Assembly (NCBI GenBank): GCA_033032175.1
Contig: CM065309.1
Coordinates: 8,060,001 to 8,124,000 of the forward strand
DNA length: 64,000 bases
Direction: 5' to 3'
Origin: Saturnia japonica
Taxonomy: Eukaryota; Arthropoda; Insecta; Lepidoptera; Saturniidae
The position numbers were made by a program, and so were the translations under genes. The notes beneath the pieces were generated by a model. It did no database searches and was not told where the DNA came from. It saw only the letters and a program-made list of their open reading frames with translations. This document shows positions 44,540 to 55,384 of this stretch, piece after piece (the first letter of the stretch is position 1; every line of letters starts with the position of its first letter).

Positions 44540-46935
44540 ATTTCAGCCGCAGGACGTCCACTGCTGAACATAGGCCTCCCCCATAGATCTCCAGAGCGAC
44601 CGATCTTGTGCGGCCTGCACCCAACGGCTCCCAGCGACTTTTATTAGGTCGTCTTTCCATCTAGTGGGGGCCGTCCTACGCTGCGCTTTCCGGTGCGTGA
44701 TCTCCACTTGAGAACCTTTCTGCCCCAACGGCCGTCAGTTCTCCGAACTATGTGCCCCGCCCCACTGCCACTTCAACTTGCTAATCCTTTTGGCTATGTC
44801 GGTTACCTTAGTTTGTCTACGGATCTCCTCATTTCTGATTCGATCTCGTAGAGAAACATCAAGCATAGCCCTCTCCATAGCTCGCTGAGCGACCTTGAGC
44901 TTTCTTATGAGGCCCACAGTGAGCGACCACGTCTCTGTGCCGTATGTCATCACTGGCAACACACACTGGTCAAAGACTTTCGTCTTGAGGCACTGAGGTA
45001 TTTTGGACGAGAAGACATCGCGCAGTTTCCCGAACGCTGCCCAGCCGAGTTGGATTCGTCGACTGACCTCTTTTTCAAAGTTGGACCTATCTAACTGGAC
45101 TGTTTGTCCCAGGTAGACATATTCTTCAACAACTTCTAGACAAGAGTTCCCAACTGATACTGGGGTAGGCACCACATGGACATTCGACATGATTTTCGTC
45201 TTGTCCATGTTGATTTTAAGGCCCACCTGTTGAGAAATTTTGTCGAGGCCATCGAGCATTGTGCCAAGATCTTCCAGCGATTCTGCCATGACTACTATGT
45301 CGTCAGCAAATCGAAGGTGAGTGATGTACTCGCCATTGACATTGATGCCGAGTCCTTGCCATTCCAGGAGCTTGAAGGCGTCCTCTAGAGCGGCGGTAAA
45401 CAGTTTCGGAGATATAACGTCTTCCTGTCTAACGCCTCTTCTCAAAGGAATTGCCTTCGTGCACTGCTCCTGTACTCGAACCGACATGGTGGCGTTGTTG
45501 TACAAGCACTTCAACACTTCGATATATCGATAGTCAATACGGCACCGCTGGAGAGACTGCAATACTGCCCAGGTTTCAACCGAATCAAAGGTTTTTTCGT
45601 AGTCCACGAACGCTAAGCATAAAGGCAGATTATACTCCTCAGTCTTCTGTATAATCTGCCGCAGCGTATAGATGTGGTCTACGGTGCTAAAGCCTTTTCG
45701 GAAACCGGCTTGTTCGGGAGGCTGGAAGTCATCAAACTTGTGCTCGAGACGATTCGTGATGACCCTCGAAAACAGCTTATAAACATGGCTCAGCAACGAG
45801 ATGGGCTGATAGTTCTTCAATAAGGTTTTATCACCTTTCTTGAAGAACAGGACCACCACGCTGCCACCCCACGTTTCCGGCGTTTTACCCTCGAGTATAA
45901 CGGAATTAAAGAGCTTCTGTAGTACCTTAAGTACCGGTGTTCCACCCGCTTTAAGAAGCTCTGATGTAATTCCGTCATCACCCGGCGCCTTGTTGTCCTT
46001 AAGCTGCTTAAGGGCCATCCTTATCTCGTACAGGGGGATGTCAGGGATATCTTCGGTATAGTGTCGGGTCAGCCCGGCTCTCGGATCTTTAGCCGGGCTG
46101 GTAACAGGCTTAGTTGACGAGAAATATAACTGCCCATAGAACTTTTCGATCTCCCTTAATACCTCTGGCTTGGTGGACGCTATGCTGCCATCATCCATTT
46201 TCAGCTTCGTCAACTGGCTCTGCCCAATAGATGCATTCCTTGCGAACACTTTGGAGCCTTTATTCCGCTCTATCGTCTCTTTAATACTTTTGGTATTGTA
46301 AGACCGGACATCGTGTTGCAAGGATTAATGAATAGATCTATTGAGCTGCCTATAGGACTTAGTGTCATCGGAAGACTGCAGCGCCATACCACGCCGATCC
46401 GCCATGAGTTTTCGGGTTTGATCTTATATCTTTTGAGTCCTATTGCTACGGTGAGTTTTAAAGAACTTGGACCCAACCGCATGGACAGTTTCTACCAGCC
46501 TATTACTAATATCATCTACGGAGACGCAACTATCTAGGCAATCGAATTGGACTTTCATTTCGAGTTAAAAGCTCTCGGGGTTTAGGAGTTGAACATTAGA
46601 GGGTCGGAGCGTAGACTTCATCAGGCGAGACCTATCTTTTTTAGATTGATATTCAATGTGTCTCTAACCATTCGGTGATCACTGCCGGTTTTCACTCTGT
46701 GGATCACAGTGACATCATTGAATATTTGCCTCTTCGTGGTCATGATGAAGTCTATCTCATTTTTCGTGGAACCATCAGGGCTCATCCAGGTCCATTTACT
46801 ATGAGGTGGCTTCTGGAAGAAAGAGTTCATCATAAAGAGTCCCTCTTTCTCCATAAAATCGGCCAACCTCAGGCCCCTAGGGTTCCGTTGCCCATAAGCC
46901 AAATTGCCCCACTCCCAACTCTTCACCATCTCTTT
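44540..46935 (-). mobile_element. RTE-type LINE, 5'-truncated
   Basis: From 46929 down: the end of an AP endonuclease domain (DFIMTTKRQ, then TGSDHRMV), a frame-damaged linker, the RT ORF at 46321-44735, and 44728-44543 encoding the usual RTE C-terminus ending AYVQQWTSCG. The 3' end at about 44530 is a short ATGA-rich stretch, as in RTE elements. The 5' end is cut inside the endonuclease. Confidence 0.9.
44735..46321 (-). pseudogene. RTE reverse transcriptase (long open fragment)
   Basis: A 528-codon ORF with the RT blocks in order: DDGITSELLKAGG, NYQPISLLSHVYKL, QAGFRKGFSTVDHI, AFVDYEKTFDSV, RRGVRQEDVISPKLF and LRFADDIVVMAES (catalytic DD). The frame is lost just before the C-terminal part (next frame 44728-44543). 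Only the endonuclease head and the two frame breaks prevent it from looking complete, so the copy is fairly young. Confidence 0.9.
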
Positions 46936-47000
46936 TGATTACATTATTATAACTCATAATTGCCCACCGCTATTTATTACCATCAATTACCATAGTACCC

Positions 47001-47080
47001 CAAGTTCGGTGAAGCTGTATAAGCGGCAGCAGCTTCAGGGTCCCTAAGGCTCACAGTTTAGTCAGAAGTAAAAAAAAAAA
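47001..47080 (+). repeat. 5'-truncated LINE 3' tail
   Basis: About 65 bp of the same LINE 3' end (GGTGAAGCTGTATAAGC onwards) followed by a 12-A tail. Confidence 0.75.
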
Positions 47081-47406
47081 ACATGGTACCCTATACATTA
47101 GATGTGTTATATTAGGCTGACATTTGGTATTTCTAATATGGAATATATTATTTAATTCATATTAGGTTCCCGTACCTATTATTTGGTATTAGTCAAATAA
47201 TAGTCACCGATTCATTATTCACTTTTCGCTACCTACTTGAATCTAATACTGATATTAAGCGTATCTATTCTCAGTATTCTCTATATTTACTTATATAATG
47301 TGAGAATGAAATAAAAGATTTGTGGTGAATATTTATTATTATTATCCGTATGCTTATTATATAACGTAAATGAAAAATGGATTAAATTTTCATTCCTATT
47401 AATAAA

Positions 47407-47932
47407 TTAGCTGTGCCCGCGGCTTCGCTCACGTGGACTACAGAATGCCCGCGCGAATCTTGCTCCCCCGCTCCCGGCTATTTTAAACTCATTAATGCTT
47501 ATTGTGGGTGTTCATTAGAAGATAGAAGTATATTCTCCCTGTCTTTTTTGTTGGCATTTTTAATGTCTACAATTATTTAGTACGTTAATTTGTTGTATCT
47601 CTTTTAGTTTACTCAGCGTAAGCCATTTTAAGCGACCGAATTGGTTCTTCATGACCTGTTGCTTTTTTATTTATGCAGAACCCTAATTATTTTTCTGAAA
47701 TCAAGGTAGCCTAAGTTACTTCCTATAAAATCAGCTATCTACCAGTGAAAGTGCCGTTGAAACCGTCGAAACCTTAAACCGTTTCGGAGATTACCCGGAA
47801 CAGACAGACAAGAACTTTAAAAATGGTTTTTTTTTGTTATAGGTATCGTATACACTTTCATATGCATTTAGTAAAAAAACAGGTTTTTTTTGACATTACA
47901 AACAGACACTTCAATTTTATTAATTGTATAGA
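47407..47932 (-). mobile_element. Helitron-like element B, 526-bp copy
   Basis: Minus strand: A|TCTATACAATTAATAAAAT at the start, GGGCACAGCTAA|T at the end. Close in length and sequence to 35681-36217. Confidence 0.76.
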
Positions 47933-48239
47933 TTACGGACTGTCGTTAACGTCAAAATCTTTGGTATATCAAAATATATTATGTTAAAAAATATCACTAT
48001 GTCATGTACTAAAATTATAGATTTTTATATATGTCCATTATGTTATAAAAATGTATATTGATTCATTTTTATCAAGCTTTGTATATGTTAGCAAGTAACA
48101 CATAAGCGCCCAGAGATTGTGATTTATAATAATTATTCGCAGTGTTATCCTAGTTATTTACCTATACCTTATTATTATACATATAATTCATAATTAATAA
48201 TTTAGTTAATCATCGTATAAATTTATATTTTAAAGTTAT

Positions 48240-48460
48240 TAGTACATAATCTGACTTACGATTAATTTGGTATAAAGCGGGTAGGACGATAATTAATTTG
48301 ATGATATAAAGCGGGTAGGACGGCGATTATTTTGATATAAAAGCGGGTAGGTCGAGCCTTGATGGATTCATTCGTGAAAGTAACCTCTTAGACAACGATA
48401 CTCTGTCTGAATAAACCACGAATATTGATCTATTGGACTTTTATTCTACAAGACCCACAA
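48240..48460 (+). repeat. LTR-like fragment with three TATA-containing direct repeats
   Basis: The motif TATAAAGCGGGTAGGACG starts at 48271 and 48305, and a variant with TATAAAA starts at 48336. An AATAAA lies at about 48410. A repeated TATA plus a nearby poly(A) signal resembles an LTR promoter, but no second LTR or coding part was found. Confidence 0.45.
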
Positions 48461-48934
48461 GTTTTTACAATAAAAAAAAACGTCAATCAATTGATTTTTT
48501 AGTTGATTCTGAATACAAAGTAAATATTTACTTTGAAATTCTCAAAAATATATAGATACTATAACATGTATGCAATCACAGGTAGTTACAAGGAACAGAA
48601 GGAATCGCTAATATAATACGAAATATCAATAGATACATAATACAAAAATTACAAACTAATCTATGAACTAATATTAAATTAAATATCCGTATTAGCTAAT
48701 GCACTAATATTCGTTAAAGACGATGCCTAATATAGATTCCGTTTTCATTGCTTGCTTACAGTGTTACTAACCCATGCGCTTTTCATACGAAGCCCGATGT
48801 GAATAATAATGATACTTAACTCGCTACGCGGATCGTGAGTCGCTTGCCTAGTATTTGGTAGGGAACTTATTTTTTCTGTGTTCGTGTATTATATTCCCGA
48901 TGTAATACTTTACTTTATGATTATAATTAGTCCG

Positions 48935-49275
48935 TGGCTCGTATTATAAGCCCTGTACCTATTACGAATATTTTCGTTACACCTCTACTATACATTTGGC
49001 ATCTACATCTTGTACATCTAATAGTCTGTGGCAATTGGCATTTTGGCAACAAAATTTTCTCTATGTAATGAAATCTGATGTAATTAATTTTAAAATAAAA
49101 TATATGGCTCGTATTAAAAGCCCTGTACCTGTACCTATTACGAATATTTTCGTTACACCTCTACTATACATTTGGCATCTACATCTTGTACATCTAATAG
49201 TCTGTGGCAATTGGCATTTTGGCAACAAAATTTTCTATGTAATGAAATCTGATGTAATTAATTTTAAAATAAAAT
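48935..49275. repeat. Tandem duplication, 2 x ~170 bp, upstream of ISCA1
   Basis: Copy 1 is 48935-49104 and copy 2 is 49105-49275. They differ by only a few changes (an extra GTACCT in copy 2, a lost CT, one T/A), so the duplication looks recent. It sits within 150 bp of the ISCA1 coding start. Confidence 0.93.
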
Positions 49276-49421
49276 AAAAAATGTTATTGTAACAACTTTA
49301 CATGAAGGATATTATTGTATTGTACGTAAAGTTTGTTTTTATATTCACTCGTTTGTTTTTTGTTATGGACTATTTGAAAGATCTACGCACTTATAAGTGT
49401 TTATTTTTATATAATTTTCAG

Positions 49422-50245
49422 ATGGCTACTAAAACTATAGCTAGTGCTACAGTAAGGGCTGTAAAGAAAAGGGTACTACCTTCACGAGCTGCGTTAGTAC
49501 TGACACCTACAGCTGTAAATAAAGTGAAAGAAATAATGAAGAAAGAGGAGGCTAAAGGTTACATAGGTTTGAAAGTGGGTGTCCGGCAAAGAGGCTGCAA
49601 TGGTCTATCTTACACATTGGACTATGCGAAAAGTAAAGATAAGATGGATGAAGAAGTTAAGCAAGATGGTGTCACTATTATTATTGACAAGAAAGCTCAA
49701 TTAACATTATTAGGTAATTTGGTTAAAAGTATAGGTGAAGTCAAATACGAATAATGTTTAGTTTTTCTCAATTAGTAGCAATGTTATGAAAGTTCGATGT
49801 GGTGCGTTTCCAAAGTGTACTATTAAAAACTTGCTATTTTTTATGATAAATTGGCATACTTTTAATTTGAAACTATGGTCCGAATGCACTTCTCATGTTA
49901 AATATTGATATATTCATTTAAATTATAATTATTGGGTTATATTTAAACAACTGTGTTTTATAAATGTACAAAGTGGTAAGATAGCATCCAAAAGTAGGCA
50001 CCTGTTTTATTCTTTGATTACACAGTGCATTAAAAACAGGTGTTATATAAGATACCTATGGAAATTAATGAAAATTTTACTTAAAATTTAAATGTAATGA
50101 AATAAGCATTAACATTAATATTTTTATTCTTCTTTTTTTAGGTACTGAAATGGATTTTGTGGAGGACAAACTGTCTGCTGAATTTGTATTCAATAATCCA
50201 AATATAAAAGGAACATGTGGCTGTGGAGAATCATTCAGTATATAA
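49422..50245 (+). CDS. ISCA1: ISCA1, mitochondrial iron-sulfur assembly (2 coding exons, 131 aa)
   Basis: A-type iron-sulfur assembly protein; with ISCA2 and IBA57 it acts late in mitochondrial [4Fe-4S] cluster formation. Coding exons are 49422-49713 and 50142-50245, joined through a 428-nt GT-AG intron in phase 1 (TTAG|GTAATT and TTTAG|GTACTG). The product is 131 aa, close to the human 129 aa. The three cluster-binding cysteines are present: C59 in RGCNGLSY and C123, C125 in GTCGCGESF. The N-terminus is basic and hydroxylated ([17 protein letters not shown]), fitting a mitochondrial targeting sequence. The ATG directly follows TTTTCAG, so an upstream non-coding exon is likely. An AATAAA lies at 50452-50457. 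Confidence 0.97.
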
Positions 50246-51109
50246 TTTATTTTGTTGTTATTGTTAATCAGGACTAAGTTAATTATCATGCACTAGAGAT
50301 TGAAACAGATCCTCATCAAAATATTAATGTATCTTTCTCATGTTCCTAACAATGCAAAGGGTTTTTTTTAATTTCAGGAAAAGAATAGTGGGTTTTTACT
50401 TTGACTTCAAAATATGTATGACTTTCTATAATAGATTCATAGTTTTATGAAAATAAATGAGCTGATAAGTTTTAAAAAAATTTAGGTTCAATCAATTCAT
50501 AACTAAATATATTGTTTATGATGTTTTACAAGAAACCAACTTTGGAACTGACAACCGGATATAATAATTAGATGAAAATTTAGCATAGGATTATATCATA
50601 AAATTAATTTATTATTGAGTTTAATGCTCTGTGATGATGATGACAGCTACTCGGCAATCTGCTGCTGGAAAGTGACAATCGGCTAAAATCTATATTAATC
50701 GATGTAGAGGTTGAAAACATTGATGTTTTCATAAATCATCACTAAAGAGTCATCAATGATGGATGTATGTGTGAAGTTGTGAACGGCCTGTTAGGTCAGT
50801 GTTGCAGGTTAAGTAAGTGTGTTTATGTAGTAGTCCTAAAAGTTTTTTTGTTTAATTGATTAATTTCCTGTTAGCCTTTAAAATATTTGTATATAGATAT
50901 TTGTTTAGTTTATAAAGTCAATTTAATTCGTCTTAATAAAAATTCAGTTATCAGTCAACAAGTAGTGGGTATGCTTGTATTAATCCGTGACAATTCTCTA
51001 AATAACAAGATAGTTTACAATGTACTTAATTATAAACGAAGTATAATAAAAGCTTGTTACAATACATTTACCTAATTAATGTTATTACAACAAAACTAAA
51101 ATCCATTTA
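50246..51109. other. ISCA1 3' UTR and spacer
   Basis: Includes AATAAA at 50452; the rest is featureless. Confidence 0.55.
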
Positions 51110-51325
51110 ACAGATAAATAAAATTCAAATGTCACTGTAATGTCAAAATAACAGCATTTTTACTAAATGCTTAGGAAACTACCTATCAACATTACTTATA
51201 ACAAAAACCATTTCTTTTTGTCTTTCTGTTTGTTCCGGGTAATCTCCGAAACGGTTGGACCGATTTCGACGAGACTTTCACTGACAGATTGTTCATGTTA
51301 TAAGGAGTACTTTTATTTTAGAAAA
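51110..51325 (+). repeat. Helitron-like element B, 5' part only
   Basis: Contains the family's TTTTTACTAAATGC and GGGTAATCTCCGAAACGGTT but breaks off before the 3' end. Confidence 0.65.
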
Positions 51326-52139
51326 TCATAATCAAAGTTCAAGCCTAAAAATATTCCTCAGGAACTTTCATCGCGATCGGTCAATCGGTGTTAAGAGCTT
51401 ATCAAACTCTTAATAATAAATCGATGCGAACTTTGAATATCGCTCATGGGTCCTATTGACGGCTACACTTTCTTTATTTTGGTTGTTAGGTAAGTATAGT
51501 CGTACAAGTTTGTGCGCGACCGTCCTATGTTTCCGATAAACTTTGGCAGAAACGAGGTACAATAGACAACAACGTGGGCTAGTAATATAGTGGGAAAGGG
51601 AAGCGCGTGGAATTGCGTGACGTAGGCGCGCAAGTCAAAGTAGGGTGATTATGCCAGTTTACGACCAATTAGTGGACTTGTGATCTTTAAAATAATAATC
51701 CTCTTATTAAGAAGTGTTATTTTTAAACATTGACTCCTGATAGTTATAGAATAAACATTAAACTAAAGTATTGATATTTTTTTATTATACTTTATCTCCA
51801 TATTCATTTAAAAATCATAGATTTTATCGAAAAGTGCATTAATCTCAGTTCTCGGACACCTACAGCCAGTTTTCGACCGCCTTTTCCGTCGGTTCATCGG
51901 TCATAAGCTCATAGTATTAAGGTGAAAAATAAAAATATCTGCCATATTATATGCTTAAAGTTTATTATTGTTTACAAAATGGACAATATAATTATAATAT
52001 TGCGTTAATTATGGATTTTGCGTATCAATAATTCGTTTATTTGTATATAAAATTCGTTTAATAGAGCGTTTACAATTCTCAAAGACAATGGAATAGAAGT
52101 AGCGAGTGAATGTAGGCGCGGATCTCGTTCAATCATTGA
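51326..52139. other. No recognisable feature
   Basis: Mixed AT-rich sequence; 51500-51670 is less AT-rich and may be a repeat, but I have no match. Confidence 0.45.
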
Positions 52140-52617
52140 CCCGCCGATTTGTTACTATATTCGTTTTGAACATGGCCCCCGCCTTGGAAGCTTCGCCTTC
52201 CAACAGGAACCCGATGACGTGATGTGTCGTCTTTTAGTTATAATGGTAGCGGGCAAATTTTTGAAGATGCTCTTCGTATAGTTCCGGTAGAAGTTTTAAT
52301 CTCCGCCAAGCGAGACACACCATCCTTGCCAGGAAATGTTTGTATAACACGGCCCAGACGCCATTTTCAGTGGAGGAAGTGTTATCTTCTTTCACCAATA
52401 CAATTGTATCACGAGCGATGTCACCGGTATTAGTCTTCCATTTGCTTCTGGTCTGTAGCTCCGAAACGTATTCTTGAGACAAGCGCTTCCAGAAATGTTG
52501 TCTCATCTTCTCCACTGGTAGAGAATATCGTGTGAGTTGTTGATACGGCACCTCTGTCAGGTCTTCATAAGCCGGAGCAGTCAACGGTAGGTTGATTAGA
52601 AAAAATGGATAGGACAA
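52140..52617 (-). mobile_element. BEL/Pao retrotransposon end fragment
   Basis: 52617-52234 reads YEDLTEVPYQQLTRY, RQHFWKRLSQEYVSELQ and KWKTNTGDIARDTIVLVKED, the DUF5641 tail of BEL/Pao Pol, then loses frame. About 52150-52205 (minus) reads like the last Pol residues (LLEGEASKAGAMFKT). It lies 90 bp from the pogo remnant in the same orientation. Confidence 0.82.
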
Positions 52618-52707
52618 AGAAGTTGGAGATTTAGGGTTTGTGGATATTGAGGACGCAATATTGAGGACACAAGTATAATCAGAAATAGCGGCTTCAACGT
52701 ACGGGGT

Positions 52708-54270
52708 TTATTTTAAAATTGTACATTTTAAATGAAACCACCTTACGCAATGGTCACAACCGATATTTTTTTCAGCGTCATCTTCTACGTCACTGATCAA
52801 ATCATCGGAATATTGGCTACATTTTAAAGCTTTACGTTGGAGAGATTTATTCTGCATCTTCTTTGACGTGGACTTGATTGTTATTTTCTTTTTTCCTTTT
52901 ATTTTGCTATCTTTTTCAATACATTTCTTTTCTTTTGTATCTGCTTTTAATTCTTGTTTGATTCTCCTTACTCTTATTTTATTTTCTTTGTATTTTTCCT
53001 TTTTTTCATAAAATCCTCTCCAGGCACTGGAAGAAATTGCACTCGGCAGTTTTGGGCCATTCTTTGCTTTTGGGGCTGAAGATTGCTCCGGAAAATGGAG
53101 GTGCCTTTGAAAGGCTTCGTCAAAGGACATAATCTCTGGAAGTGGTGCTGTAACGTCAGTAGGCAAGGTTTGATGGTCGTCGGCTTCAAAGATATCATTC
53201 TCATTGCGGATAATATCTGATGCTGTAGTGGCTAAATATACATTCTCTGTAAGTGGTACTAACACATCCCTAGGTGGAGGTTGATGATCGTTGGCTTTCA
53301 TGATATCATTCTCATTGTGGATATCTTCCGCTGTTATTAGAGAGACAGTATCTTTAAGTACTGCTAAAACATCTTTGGGTGGAGGTTGATTGTGATCGGC
53401 ATCAGAAAAATTATTTTCGTTGTGAATATCTACTATTGTAGTTAAAGAGACAGATTGGTTGTTTGCAAAATTATCCAGCATTGAATTATCTTGAGAGATT
53501 TCAATTTCATCTATTGTCAAAACAGATATATTATTAAGTGATATAAATGATCCCGGATCAAGGAAATTCTTGACTCCAGAATCTTCTTCCTCGGTAAATA
53601 TATTTGCGTCAATCCTTAATTCGGCTTTCTGTATATTCTGTGTTGGAGAAAAGGCAGACGTGTCTAGCAGATCTTCAACAATAATACTTGTGCTTTGATT
53701 AGATACTGCAGAAGTTCGGGGTGTTTTAGATTTGGAACGACGATTCGAAGTAAATTTTTTCTTCGCTTTTTCTATTTCTGACAGTACTACTTTACAATCA
53801 ATGCTATGCCTGGAAATTCTTCTTCAATTAAGGTAATTACTTTTGTGGCTGTGTCGTAGTCTCTAGCGGAAATAGTTTTTTTATTTGTGTTAGAGACTCT
53901 TTTCCGCTGTTGAGTATCATTTACGCATTTCGTGTAGTCAACAGAATCTTCGTTTAATGGATACAGCCCACATTTGCGAAAGCCATTTACTATGGCATTT
54001 TCCAGATCGATATTAGTCAGGGTCTCGTTAAGGATCTTGCAAAAACTGATTTTTGTTACCGTCTGGTTCATATTTTCATCACGAGCTTGCCAGTTTTTAA
54101 CAGTCGTCTCCCACTCTTGTTTCAGCGGTCTGAAAACACTCACGTCTACCGGCTGGAGCATGTGGGTTGTATTTGGTGGTAAGGCATAAAGGATTATGCC
54201 ATTTGCTTCACAGAACTGACTGAGAGCGAAAGTCGTTTTATCGCCATTGAAATACGTTTTATTTTTAAAT
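52708..54270 (-). pseudogene. Pogo/CENP-B-type DDE transposase, C-terminal part
   Basis: From 54270: GIILYALPPNTTHMLQPVDV, the end of the DDE_1 catalytic domain of pogo/jerky-type transposases, through ENAIVNGFRKCGLYPLN. One frameshift near 53805 moves to a long open frame to 52708. That part is an acidic, then basic, tail containing three ~33-residue repeats and ending in a half zinc finger (CDHCVRWFHLKC), cut before its last cysteines. The N-terminal HTH and first catalytic residues are missing. I would expect a length of about 600 residues if complete. Confidence 0.82.
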
Positions 54271-54656
54271 TCCTAATAGTAATTAGCTGGTCGCAAACTG
54301 AAGCTCAAATGCACTATAAATTATTGAAACGAGAGGGACAAAAGTCTTTCACACTTTACCATGATATGAGATAAAAAAAAAGTACAAAAAAGATAGACTA
54401 AAATGGCTAGTTCCCGAGCAGGTGGTCGTCAACCAAAGAAAGCGTGATTTTTGGGATTTAGTTGCGCGACCACCTATTATTTCAATAAAATTCAAACAAT
54501 TATGGATAAAGCATGATTTAGAATAAAAAACAAAAGCATTCTGACAACCCAAGTATAACTTCCATGTGCAAATCTTAATAAAACCATGTGATACTTACGA
54601 TTGAGGAAATCCGTTCTCACTATTTTTAGTGATCGTTACACGGCACGTGCGCACAG

Positions 54657-54884
54657 TCTCTGGTGTTTAAAATCACTGAAGATCGTCTAATTGGCGTAGG
54701 CCAACCACAGGTTGTATATGGGGAGGGCACAAATTGTACTTTCGTTCAAAAACAATACGAACCTTTACCGCGGTCCGATATCACTGTTTTACTTAAATTA
54801 CTGAGAAATGGTCGGCAGCTAGCGGTGGTCGGTGAACTAGCATTATCACCCTACATTGAAGTAAACAGTATCAGGTCTTCATAC
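54657..54884 (+). CDS. Candidate internal exon of an unrecognised gene
   Basis: An open stretch of 76 codons (SLVFKITEDRLIGVGQPQVV ... NGRQLAVVGELALSPYIEV) ending at a consensus donor (TCATAC|GTAAGT). The possible acceptor (GCACAG|TCT) has a poor pyrimidine tract; the better one at 54629 would place a TGA in frame. The peptide has balanced composition, unlike translated AT-rich noise. I do not recognise the family, and no adjoining exon was found. It could also be a transposon fragment. Confidence 0.4.
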
Positions 54885-55304
54885 GTAAGTTTACAAACGA
54901 AATCTAGATAAACTTAAGTACACAATAGTCGCGATTACGCAATTTATAACTAATGACGAAATATTATATTACTTCATGGAATTTAAAATATTTTATGATT
55001 TATTAAATTATAAGCAAAAATAACATTTTCAATTTAAAAAATGTAAATTCCCTTCTTACAACCCCACAATTACTTTTAAAACTAGAAATAAAACCCAAGT
55101 AGAAATAATGTAAATTGAAACTTACAAAACTAGTTCATAATATATTTTGGTGATAGATAATAATGTCATTTTAATATAACATTATCAAATACGTAAGTAG
55201 GTAACCCAAGAAATACAGTCCGAGGGTAGCCCTAGTGCGTGTTTATCTACCGGCTGTAGGTAATTATTTCAAGAACACTGCCGAGACAGCGTACTGTTTC
55301 CCCT

Positions 55305-55384
55305 AAGTCACGGTGAAGCTGTAAAAGCCGTTAGAGGCTTCAGGGCCCATATGGCTAACAGTATAGACAGTCAGAAAAAAAAGC
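55305..55384 (+). repeat. 5'-truncated LINE 3' tail
   Basis: Same core (GGTGAAGCTGTAAAAGCCG, then AACAGTATAGACAGTCAG) and an A tail. Confidence 0.75.

Noticed and set aside
45176..46061. Plus-strand frames across the RTE region
   Set aside because: Shadows of the minus-strand reverse transcriptase.
49302..49421. N-terminal extension of the ISCA1 frame
   Set aside because: The added residues are absent from the family and a TTTTCAG acceptor directly precedes the inner ATG.
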